The translations under genes were made by a program, and so were the position numbers. Positions 11,141 to 19,322 of a DNA stretch of 64,000 bases are shown here, one piece after another. Source of the stretch: Pseudomonas sp. FP453. GTDB lineage: Bacteria > Pseudomonadota > Gammaproteobacteria > Pseudomonadales > Pseudomonadaceae. Each line of letters opens with the position of its first letter. The stretch's first letter is position 1. Below the pieces are notes generated by a model. It ran no database searches. It was given only the letters and a program-made list of their open reading frames with translations, and had not been told where the DNA came from. Location of the stretch: positions 1,984,001 to 2,048,000 of the forward strand of contig NZ_CP117435.1 of the NCBI RefSeq assembly GCF_030687495.1, read 5' to 3'.

Positions 11141-12007
11141 CTATCTCACCGGCAACTCAATCCTTTCAGATTCCCCCGGCACCGTCGGCCAATCCCCCGC
11201 CGCCCAACGCTGCCTTGCCTGCTCGATCACCGCCGGATCACTCGCCACGAAATTCCAATTGATCCGCCGCGGCCCATCCAATGGCGCACCGCCAAACACC
11301 ACCAGATGGCACTCCGTCTCGGCAAACAGCGCCATCTCCTGACCCTGTGGCAACACCACCAGGCTGTGTACCTCCAGCGGCTCACCGTCCAGTTGCGCTT
11401 CGCCGTCCAGCACATACACCGCCCGTTCCTCATGCTCGTCAGGAATCAGCAGGGTGGTGGCCGTCTGCATCCGCACTTCGGCATACAGGGTCGGCGACAG
11501 CACCGGCACCGGTGACTTCAGGCAGAAGCCATTGCCCGCGATCAGGCGAACCTGTACCCCCAGGTTGTCACTGAGCGGCAGACTCGCCGCCGGGTGATGG
11601 CTGTAGTGGCCCGGCCCGGTCTCGTGATCCTTGGGCGACGCCAGCCATACTTGCAGGCCGTGCAGGCTGAATCCTGCGGCCTTGACGGCCTCGGGCGTGC
11701 GTTCGACGTGGGCAATCGCGCTGCCGGCGGTCATCCAGCTGACGTCGCCGGCCTGCACCACCTGATCCGAACCCAGGCTGTCCTTGTGCTGCAAGGCGCC
11801 TTCGAACAGGTAGGTGAGGGTGGACAGGCCGATATGCGGGTGCTGGCGGATATTCATGCCGCTGCCCGGCGCATAGCGGGTTGGCAGCATATGGTCGAAA
11901 AACACGAAAGGCCCGACGCTGCGGCATTCGCGCGAGGGCAGCGGGCGCAGGATCGGCTGGCCTTCCACGTCTTCGGGGCGTGGGCGGATCACGGTAAGGG
12001 GGGGCAT
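11141..12007 (-). CDS. Pirin family protein
   Basis: 288 residues, bicupin. The N-terminal cupin keeps the metal ligands seen in pirins: His56 and His58 in RQHPHIGLSTLTYL and His100 with Glu102 in AHVERTP. Some bacterial pirins are quercetin 2,3-dioxygenases or bind partner enzymes; the role here is unknown. The gene ends inside the right arm of a REP element, so its last codons are close to repeat DNA. Clear family, unclear function. Confidence 0.88.
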   Translation of the reverse strand: MPPLTVIRPRPEDVEGQPILRPLPSRECRSVGPFVFFDHMLPTRYAPGSGMNIRQHPHIGLSTLTYLFEGALQHKDSLGSDQVVQAGDVSWMTAGSAIAHVERTPEAVKAAGFSLHGLQVWLASPKDHETGPGHYSHHPAASLPLSDNLGVQVRLIAGNGFCLKSPVPVLSPTLYAEVRMQTATTLLIPDEHEERAVYVLDGEAQLDGEPLEVHSLVVLPQGQEMALFAETECHLVVFGGAPLDGPRRINWNFVASDPAVIEQARQRWAAGDWPTVPGESERIELPVR

Positions 12008-12071
12008 GGCAGGTCCCAGTCTGAGCGGGTTAGATGGCGTTGAGCATAACCCGCTCGCCGGGATGTTGCTG

Positions 12072-12488
12072 CTACTGGCTGAAGGCGCCTTCCGACAAGG
12101 TGGTGTCGATGCTGATCTCGGCGGTGGTCATCAGCTTGTGCACCGGGCAACGGTCGGCCACGCGATGCAGCTCGTCGCGCTGGGCATCGGTGAGCACGCC
12201 TTTGAGGGTCAGCTTGACGTTGAGCTTGTATTTGCCTTTTTGCTCTTCGGTGGCGTCGTGGGTGACTTCCACGGTCACGCCGGTGAGCGGGATGTCCTTT
12301 TTCTGCGCGTAGAGCTTTACGGTCAAGGCTTTGCAGGAGGCCAGGGCGGCGTCGAAGTAGTCGTGGGGGGAAGGCGCCGAGTCATCGCCACCCAGGCTCT
12401 TGGGCAGGTCGGTGAACAGCTCGTGGTGGTTGATATTCACGCTGTGGCGAAAGTTGTCGTGGTTGAGCGTATTGACGGTAACGGGCAT
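12072..12488 (-). CDS. OsmC/Ohr family peroxiredoxin-like protein
   Basis: 138 residues. Two redox cysteines at Cys52 (ALASCKALT) and Cys114 (ADRCPVHKLM) fit the OsmC fold, which reduces organic hydroperoxides in the cytoplasm. The second motif, CPVHK, is more like the YhfA/OsmC-like subgroup than Ohr. The ATG at 12488 matches the start of homology; four extra codons upstream are possible. Confidence 0.87.
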   Translation of the reverse strand: MPVTVNTLNHDNFRHSVNINHHELFTDLPKSLGGDDSAPSPHDYFDAALASCKALTVKLYAQKKDIPLTGVTVEVTHDATEEQKGKYKLNVKLTLKGVLTDAQRDELHRVADRCPVHKLMTTAEISIDTTLSEGAFSQ

Positions 12489-12698
12489 GGCAAACCTCAC
12501 AGGAAGGGCAGGATGAAGGTCATGCAGTTATAGAGCATGGGCGCGTGCGGGTGTTCCCTGTTTTCTACAATCAGTTTCGTCGCGATTGTGCTAGGGGTTT
12601 ATATCGCGTTTTCGTCTTACGCAAAGTGGCGCAAGGGCCGATACCTTCAAGAGCAGCCAGCTGCAAATGGATGCAGCGCATTTGGAAGGAACCAAGGC

Positions 12699-14326
12699 AT
12701 GAGTATCAGAAGTCTGAATATCGCCCCGCGCGCCGGCCTGGGCTTTGGTGTGTTGGCGTTGATGGTGTTCGCGTTGGGCGGCTTCGCCCTGTTGCAGATG
12801 GCCAATATGCGTCAGCAGTCGGACCAGGTGGAGAACAACTGGTTACCCAGTGTGATGGCGGTGGGGGAGATGAGCCAGGACCTGTTGCGCGTGCGTGCGC
12901 TGACCCTGCGCCTGTTGCTCAACCGCGACCCCCAGGCGCTGGCACAGAACGAGCAGAAGCTCGGCGACCTCAAGAACGGCCTGCACCAGGCCCAGGGCTT
13001 GTACGAAGCGTTGATCGTGCTGCCCGAGGAGCGCACGCTGTTCGACCGCTTCAAGGCCCAGGAGCTGCAATACCTGCAACGTCAGGAGCAGGTGATGGGT
13101 TTTTCCAAGGCCGATCAATTGGACGATGCGATCAAGGTGGTCAACGGTGAGATGAATCGCCTTGCCGACGAAATGGCCGTCACCCTGCATGACCCCTGGT
13201 CAACCTCAACAAAACCAATGCCAACCTGGCCGCCAGCGTGGCGCAGAGTGTGTTCAGCCAATCGCGCAGCTGGGTGGTGGGCATGATTGCCCTGACGGCG
13301 CTGATCACCATCGGCCTGGCCGTGTGGCTGACCCGCAGCATCGTGCTGCCCCTGGCGCAGTCGCTGAAAGTCGCCCAGGGCGTGGCCAGCGGCGATTTGA
13401 CCGGCGAGATCAACATCACCGGCAAGGACGAGCCCGCGCGGTTGCAGCAAGCGCTCAAGGGCATGCAGGAACACCTGCGGGACACCATCCGGCAGATCGC
13501 CGAATCGTCGAATCAACTGGCCTCCGCCTCCGAGGAACTCAGCTGCGTGACCGAGGATGCCACCCGTGGCCTGCACCAGCAGAACCAGGAAATCGAGCAG
13601 GCGGCGACGGCGGTCAATCAGATGACGGCAGCGGTGGAGGAGGTGGCGAGCAACGCGGTGGCCACGTCCCAGGCGTCACGCGAGTCCGATCGCATCGCCC
13701 AACAGGGGCGCGAGCAGGTGCGGCAGACGGTGGTGTCAATCGAGGCGCTGGCCTCGGATGTGACCGCCAACGCCACGCAGGTCGAGGACTTGGCGCAAAA
13801 GGTCTATGGCATCAGCAAGGTGTTGGATGTGATTCGTTCGATTGCCGAGCAGACCAACCTGTTGGCGCTCAACGCGGCCATCGAAGCGGCACGGGCCGGG
13901 GACGCCGGGCGCGGGTTTGCGGTGGTGGCCGATGAAGTGCGGGCGCTGGCTCATCGCACACAGCAGTCGACCCAGGAAATCGAGCTGATGATCAGCGGGA
14001 TCCAGCAGGGCACCGATCAAGCGGTCAGTTCCATGCAGCACAGCAACACGCGGGCACACGCCACGCTGGATATCGCCAAATCGGCGGGGACAGCGTTGGA
14101 GGCGATTGCGTCGGCGTTCACCTTGATCAATGAGCGTAACCTGGTGATCGCCAGCGCGTCGGAGCAGCAGGCGGCGGTGGCGCGGGAGGTGGATCGCAAC
14201 CTGATGAATATTCGTGATCTGGCGCATCAGACGTCTACCGGGGCGAACCAGACGAGTGCGGCGAGCCAGGAGTTGTCGCGGTTGGCGGTGGACTTGAACA
14301 CCCTGGTGGCGCGGTTTTCGGTGTAG
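12699..14326 (+). pseudogene. Methyl-accepting chemotaxis protein, frameshifted
   Basis: A chemoreceptor read in two frames. The first, from ATG 12699 (ribosome site AAGGA), encodes a first membrane segment (about residues 12-33) and a four-helix-bundle-type periplasmic domain. The reading then leaves frame at a CCCC run at 13193-13196; adding one C restores a continuous protein through a second membrane segment ([17 protein letters not shown]), HAMP domain and the signalling hairpin [17 protein letters not shown]. The rebuilt length is about 542 residues, normal for the class. As written, translation stops at 13286, before the second membrane segment. A chemoreceptor occupies the same place beside fabB in P. 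aeruginosa (PA1608, from memory). Real mutation or a base-calling error cannot be told apart here. Confidence 0.85.
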
Positions 14327-14339
14327 GGCGGGAGGGCCC

Positions 14340-14413
14340 CATCGCAGGCAAGCCAGCTCCCACCTTTGAATGTATTCACAAATCAAAATGTGGGAGCTGG
14401 CTTGCCTGCGATG
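14340..14413. repeat. REPIN with shared AT-rich spacer
   Basis: Inverted GGCTTGCCTGC-type arms around the spacer tttgaatgtattcacaaatc, nearly the same spacer as in the elements at 10983-11140. Confidence 0.88.
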
Positions 14414-14445
14414 CAGGCGACTCTGTCCAGAAACCTTCACCCATA

Positions 14446-14474
14446 AAAAAGCCCCGAACCAGTCGGGGCTTTTT
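14446..14474. terminator. Terminator of fabAB (also works on + strand)
   Basis: Stem aaaaagccccga / tcggggctttt with A runs on one side and T runs on the other, 22 bases past the fabB stop. Confidence 0.9.
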
Positions 14475-14495
14475 CATGCAATCAAGCGACAGGTC

Positions 14496-15716
14496 TTACT
14501 TGCCCTGCCAGCGTTTCAGCACCAGGGTGGCGTTGGTGCCACCGAAGCCGAAGCTGTTGCTCATCACGGTGTCGATCTTGGCGTTTTCAACGGTCTTGAG
14601 CTGGATCGGCATGTCAGCGACGGCCGGGTCCAGTTCATCGATGTTGGCCGAGCCGGCAATGAAATTGCCTTCCATCATCAGCAGGCAGTAGATCGCTTCG
14701 TGAACGCCGGCGGCGCCCAGGGAGTGACCCGACAGGCTCTTGGTGGAGCTGATGGCCGGGGCCTTGTCGCCGAATACCGCACGCACGCCTTCCATTTCCT
14801 TGGCGTCGCCGACCGGAGTCGAGGTGCCGTGGGTGTTCAGGTAGTCGATTGGGGTATCCACGGTGGACATTGCCATCTGCATGCAGCGGATGGCGCCTTC
14901 ACCGCTTGGCGCAACCATGTCGTAGCCGTCGGAAGTGGCGCCGTAACCGACGATTTCCGCGTAGATCTTGGCACCACGGGCCAGAGCGTGTTCCAGCTCC
15001 TCGACCACCACCATGCCGCCACCGCCGGCGATGACAAAACCGTCACGCTTGGCGTCGTAGGCGCGGGAGGCCTTTTCCGGGGTTTCGTTGTACTGGGTGG
15101 ACAGTGCGCCCATGGCGTCGAACAGGAACGATTGGCTCCAATGTTCTTCTTCACCGCCGCCGGCGAACACGATGTCCTGCTTGCCCAACTGGATCTGCTC
15201 AACCGCAGTACCGATGCAGTGAGCACTGGTGGCGCACGCCGAGGAGATCGAGTAGTTCACGCCCTTGATGGCAAATGGCGTGGCCAGGCAGGCCGAAACG
15301 GTGCTGCCCATGGTCCGTGTGACACGGTACGGGCCAACGCGCTTCACGCCTTTTTCGCGCAGGATGTCCAGCGCTTCCATCTGGTTGAGGGTCGATGCGC
15401 CGCCCGAACCGGCGATCAGGCCGGTGCGTACGTTGGAAACCTGGTCTTCGCTCAGGCCGGAGTCGGCGATGGCGTCTTTCATGGCCAGGTAGGCGTAGGC
15501 GGCAGCGTGGCCGACGAAGCGATAGATCTTGCGATCGATCAGTTCTTCGAGGGGCAGGTCGATGGAGCCGGAAACCTGGCTACGCAGACCCATTTCGGCA
15601 TATTCCGGGTTGAAGCGGATGCCAGGGCGACTTGCACGCAGGTTAGCGGTGACGGTCTCTTTGTCATTGCCCAGGCAAGAAACGATGCCCAGACCAGTGA
15701 TAACGACGCGGCGCAT
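14496..15716 (-). CDS. fabB: 3-oxoacyl-ACP synthase I
   Basis: 406 residues. Condensing enzyme that elongates the cis-3-decenoyl-ACP made by FabA, so it commits carbon to unsaturated fatty acids. Triad visible: Cys161 in [11 protein letters not shown], His296 in [11 protein letters not shown], His331 in [12 protein letters not shown]. An AAGGG ribosome site lies 8 bases before the ATG. It is 11 bases downstream of fabA and shares its transcript; a terminator follows. Confidence 0.97.
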   Translation of the reverse strand: MRRVVITGLGIVSCLGNDKETVTANLRASRPGIRFNPEYAEMGLRSQVSGSIDLPLEELIDRKIYRFVGHAAAYAYLAMKDAIADSGLSEDQVSNVRTGLIAGSGGASTLNQMEALDILREKGVKRVGPYRVTRTMGSTVSACLATPFAIKGVNYSISSACATSAHCIGTAVEQIQLGKQDIVFAGGGEEEHWSQSFLFDAMGALSTQYNETPEKASRAYDAKRDGFVIAGGGGMVVVEELEHALARGAKIYAEIVGYGATSDGYDMVAPSGEGAIRCMQMAMSTVDTPIDYLNTHGTSTPVGDAKEMEGVRAVFGDKAPAISSTKSLSGHSLGAAGVHEAIYCLLMMEGNFIAGSANIDELDPAVADMPIQLKTVENAKIDTVMSNSFGFGGTNATLVLKRWQGK

Positions 15717-15727
15717 GCGGATAACCC

Positions 15728-16243
15728 TTAAAAGTTGTCAGTGGAAGTGAATACGCCGACACGAAGGCCATCGGCAGTATAGATCTCGCGACCGTCGACG
15801 CTCACCGAACCATCGGCGATGGCCAGGTTCAGCTTGCCCTTGAGGACGCGCTTGATTTGAATGTTGTAGGTGACTTTCTTGGCGGTCGGCAGGACCTGGC
15901 CAAAGAACTTCACTTCGCCCGAACCCAGGGCGCGACCGCGACCCGGCAGGCCTTGCCAGCCGAGGAAGAAACCGACCAGCTGCCACATGGCGTCAAGGCC
16001 CAGGCAGCCTGGCATCACAGGGTCGCCTTCGAAATGGCAGGCAAAGAACCACAGGTCCGGGGTGATATCCAGCTCGGCGACCAATTCACCTTTGCCGTAC
16101 TTGCCACCCTCTTCGCTGATATGGGTGATGCGATCCACCATCAGCATGTTCGGGGCGGGCAGTTGCGCGTTACCTGGGCCGAACAGCTCACCGCGACTGC
16201 AGCGCAGCAGGTCTTCCCGGGTAAAGGCGTTTTGTTTGGTCAT
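15728..16243 (-). CDS. fabA: 3-hydroxydecanoyl-ACP dehydratase/isomerase
   Basis: 171 residues, the usual size. Hotdog dehydratase that makes trans-2- and isomerises to cis-3-decenoyl-ACP, the branch point of anaerobic unsaturated fatty acid synthesis. Catalytic His70 in [15 protein letters not shown] and Asp84 in GLDAMWQL are intact. A strong GAGGAG site precedes the ATG. First gene of the fabAB operon. A possible operator lies about 130 bases upstream. Confidence 0.97.
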   Translation of the reverse strand: MTKQNAFTREDLLRCSRGELFGPGNAQLPAPNMLMVDRITHISEEGGKYGKGELVAELDITPDLWFFACHFEGDPVMPGCLGLDAMWQLVGFFLGWQGLPGRGRALGSGEVKFFGQVLPTAKKVTYNIQIKRVLKGKLNLAIADGSVSVDGREIYTADGLRVGVFTSTDNF

Positions 16244-16370
16244 GCGAGCTCCTCAATAATCCCATGCGGCAGGGTAGGGTAAATCTTCCCGAACCGACTG
16301 AAGCGTTACGCCTCATACCGGCAGCCTACACATAGACTATTGCGTTGTAGTGAAAGTCACAGCGGCAAGG

Positions 16371-16396
16371 CACTGAATGTACACTTGTTCACTGAA
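16371..16396. promoter_or_regulatory. Possible DesT/FabR-type operator upstream of fabA
   Basis: Imperfect palindrome cactgaatgt...ttgttcactg. Read on the minus strand it gives agtgaacaagtgtacatt, which from memory shares the agtgaac half-site with the DesT operator of P. aeruginosa, a repressor that controls fabAB and desCB. The rest of the 16244-16492 gap holds no gene. The match is partial, so this is a lead only. Confidence 0.35.
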
Positions 16397-16492
16397 ATTT
16401 TAAACCGGGCCTGTTTATCGGGTCCGTTTGGGTGCCTAAGACTGCCGCACTTTCGTCTTTCACGCCAGTCGGAGTTGGCTGATGGCGCGGCG

Positions 16493-18395
16493 CTATTGCA
16501 CCCAACGTTGCAGGATTTGCTGCAAATCCGTGCGTTTGAATGGCTTGGCCAGGTAATCGTTCATTCCGGCGGCCAGGCAAGCTTCGCGGTCACCCTGCAA
16601 GGCGTTGGCAGTGAGGGCGATGATTGGCAGGTCGGCGCAGCCCGGCAACTGGCGAATCTGCCGGGTCGCCTCGTAGCCATCGATCAACGGCAACCGGCAG
16701 TCCATCAGGATCGCGGTGAAAATCAGGCTTTCGGCACTGCGGATCGCCTCGGCGCCGTCGATGGCCAGGCTGACTTCAAAGCCCAGGCTGCGCAACATGG
16801 CCTCAAACCACGGTGCGGTTGACCGGGTTGTCCTCCACCAGCAGCACATGGCGGCCATCGCCGGCGCTGCTTTTGCCGTCGGCGTCGGCGGTGGTCAGCG
16901 GCAAGTATTGCTGGTCGATGGCCAGGGGGATTTCCAGGGTAAACACCGAACCACGGTTTTCTTCGCTTTGCGCGCGCAACGTGCCGCCCATGCGTTCGGC
17001 CAGGGTGCGGGCGATGGGCAGGCCCAGGCCGGTGCCGCCGTAGCGTCGGGAGATGGAGCTGTCGGCCTGCTGGAACGCGTCGAACATCAGCTCCAGGCGC
17101 TCGGCCGAAATGCCAATGCCGCTGTCACGCACGGTGCAGGTGAACCACAGCAGTTCGTGGTCGAGGGGTTGCCACTGCGGCTCGATGGTCACGTTGCCCT
17201 GCTCGGTGAACTTCAAGGCGTTGCCGATCAGGTTCACCAGGATTTGCCGGATGCGGGTCGGGTCACCCTGCACTTGCAGGGCGGCCATGCCTGGCGGAAT
17301 CAGCAGCTCCAACACCAGCCCGCGCTGCACGGCACTGTGCTGGAAGGCCTGGGCGCAGCTGTTGATCAGGTCGGCCAGGTTGAACGGAATGTGCTCCAGC
17401 TCCAGGGCAGCCCGCTCGATGCGCGAGAAGTCGAGGATGTCGTTGATAACCTTGAGCAAATGCTCGGTGGACTCGGAGGCCAGCGCCGCGTATTCGGTCT
17501 GCTCCTCGGTCATCTCGGTGGTTTCCAGCAGCTGCAACATGCCCAGTACGCCGTTCATCGGCGTGCGCAGCTCATGGCTCATCATCGCCAGGAAATCCGA
17601 CTTGGCATTGTTCGCCCGTTCCGCCTCTTCGCGGGTCTGGATCAACTGGGCCATGGCCTGGTGTTGCTCGCGGCTGGCCTGGTTGAGGCCTTCGGCGAGG
17701 TTGTTGATATGCCGCGACAGGTCGCCCAGCTCCGAGTCATCGACAATCGGCAGCGGTGTCTTGTAGTCGCCTTGCTGGATCGCCTTGACCGCGTGGCCCA
17801 TGGCGCTGATCGGCTGCGACAGGCTTGCGGCCAGGCGTCGCGCCAACAGAAAGGTAAACAGCAGGGCAAACAGCGCCAGGATGCCCGCCTTGAAGAGGAT
17901 TTCCTGCTGGCGCTGGCTGAACGCGTCGTTGGACATGCCGACGATCACCCGCCCCAGGTAATCCGCGCGGGGCGCCTTGGGTTCGTTGAGGTTGTCCTGG
18001 AAGAAATCATTGCCCAGCTGGATGTGTTGCAGGCGGATCGGTGCCTGGAAGACTTTGACCGACAGCGACCGGTCATGGGTTTCCGACGGTTGTTCGACAT
18101 ACACCAGGATGTTCTCGGCGCTGTCCTGGATCTCCAGGAAGCGCACATGGGGCGTCGCCAATGTCGCACGCAACAGGCTCTCCAGCACATCGTTGTTGCC
18201 GGAGATCACCCCGTATTCGGTGGCGGGCGCCAGCTGGTTGGCGATCAGTTGGCCGGTGTGGTCCAGCTCCTGGCGCAAATCCTGGATGCGCACGAAGGTA
18301 AAGAAGCTGATCAACAGCAACGTCAGCAACAGCGCCGGGCCCAGGGTGATGAGCTGGGTGCGGGTGTTGATATCCCAACGACGACGCAGGGTCAT
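16493..18395 (-). pseudogene. GacS/BarA-like hybrid sensor kinase (PA1611-type), frameshifted before the receiver
   Basis: The main frame gives 530 residues: membrane segment 14-35, periplasmic region 36-165 similar to the BarA/GacS sensor domain (sCache-like), second membrane segment about 167-187, HAMP, dimerisation domain with phospho-acceptor His274 in [12 protein letters not shown], and ATPase domain with the N box LIGNALKF and GGTGLGLPI. It then ends just after the start of a receiver ([13 protein letters not shown]). The receiver continues in the next frame to a stop at 16493, with phospho-acceptor Asp in ILMDCRLPLIDGYEA. Removing one base from the AAA run at 16805-16807 rejoins them. 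Position next to fabA matches P. aeruginosa PA1611, a kinase reported to bind RetS and act on the Gac/Rsm switch. The start overlaps the preceding gene's stop (ATGA). Confidence 0.85.
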
Positions 18396-19321
18396 GGGCG
18401 TTTTTCTCCTTCGGCCAGCCGGGCGGCGATGTGGGCTTCATCCACCTCTTCGAGCCCCAGCGAGCGTGCGACTTGCGGGTTGCCCGCGACTTTGAAGTGT
18501 TCCGGGTACAGCGTGCGGGGCCAGGTGGCCGGTGGCTGGTCGAGCAGGCGGTCGAGCACTGCCAGCCAATCGCTCTGGTCGCTGTAGGTGCTGGCCAGGC
18601 TGCCGGCGCGGACGAATCCGGCATTGGGCCCCACCAGCGGCAATTGCCGGGCGTAGCTGCTCAGCAGCAGGTTCTTCGCGGTTTTCGGGTTGTAGAGTTG
18701 CGGGTCGTCGAGGCCGAGCAGCACATCACTGCTCTTGAACAGGTTTTGCAACGGGCGGCTGTCGTTGGTGTTGTCCCACAGCTGCGGCACCACTTCCAGG
18801 CCCATGGGCGTGGCGTATTCAATCAGCTCTCGCAGCAGGAATTCGCTGTCGGCCGCGTAGAGCACACCGATGCGCCGGGCCTGGGGCAGGATGCTAGCGA
18901 TCAGGTGCAACTGGCGCGCCAGCGGTGGGTCGCTCCACAGCAGGCTGATCCTCGCCGGCACGTGGCTGCCGAGGCGTTGCCGGGCTTGCAGGCGGCTGAT
19001 GCGCAGCACCAGGGTCGGCGGGCCCTGGGCGTCTTGCAGGCGCCAGTCGAGGCTGGCCAGGTCCAGCAGGATCAGGCGCGTGCCGGACGGCAGGTGGCTC
19101 GGTGCAGGCAAGTCCTTGAGCGGGGCGAAGGTCACGTGGTCGTCCGGACGTTCCTTGGCCAGCGCCTCGGTGAAGGCTTGCACACCCGCGCTGCCTTCGG
19201 CCGCGGTCAGCAGGATCTCGGCACTCCAGGTCGGTGCGGTGAACAGCAGGCACAGCAACAGCAAGGCGCGCTGCCATGGCCGTGGCGTGCAGACGTGGGT
19301 CATCCTTGACTGAGCGCCCAT
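18392..19321 (-). CDS. Periplasmic ABC-type substrate-binding protein, no permease nearby
   Basis: 309 residues. N-terminal signal peptide (hydrophobic [16 protein letters not shown], cleavage before EI). The body fits the ABC substrate-binding family seen in TrpX-like proteins: [16 protein letters not shown], then a region with [13 protein letters not shown] and [17 protein letters not shown]. No ABC permease or ATPase is adjacent; instead it sits between a TonB-dependent receptor (one base upstream) and a hybrid kinase (ATGA overlap downstream). It may therefore deliver or sense a ligand for the kinase rather than feed a transporter. An alternative start is at 19303; neither has a good ribosome site, so coupling to the receptor gene is likely. 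Confidence 0.8.
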   Translation of the reverse strand: MGAQSRMTHVCTPRPWQRALLLLCLLFTAPTWSAEILLTAAEGSAGVQAFTEALAKERPDDHVTFAPLKDLPAPSHLPSGTRLILLDLASLDWRLQDAQGPPTLVLRISRLQARQRLGSHVPARISLLWSDPPLARQLHLIASILPQARRIGVLYAADSEFLLRELIEYATPMGLEVVPQLWDNTNDSRPLQNLFKSSDVLLGLDDPQLYNPKTAKNLLLSSYARQLPLVGPNAGFVRAGSLASTYSDQSDWLAVLDRLLDQPPATWPRTLYPEHFKVAGNPQVARSLGLEEVDEAHIAARLAEGEKRP

Positions 19322-19322
19322 G

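Noticed and set aside
16493..16858. A stand-alone receiver-domain response regulator
   Set aside because: Its N-terminus as read ([17 protein letters not shown]) is nonsense, and the receiver's first strand is found at the end of the kinase frame. A frameshifted hybrid kinase explains both.
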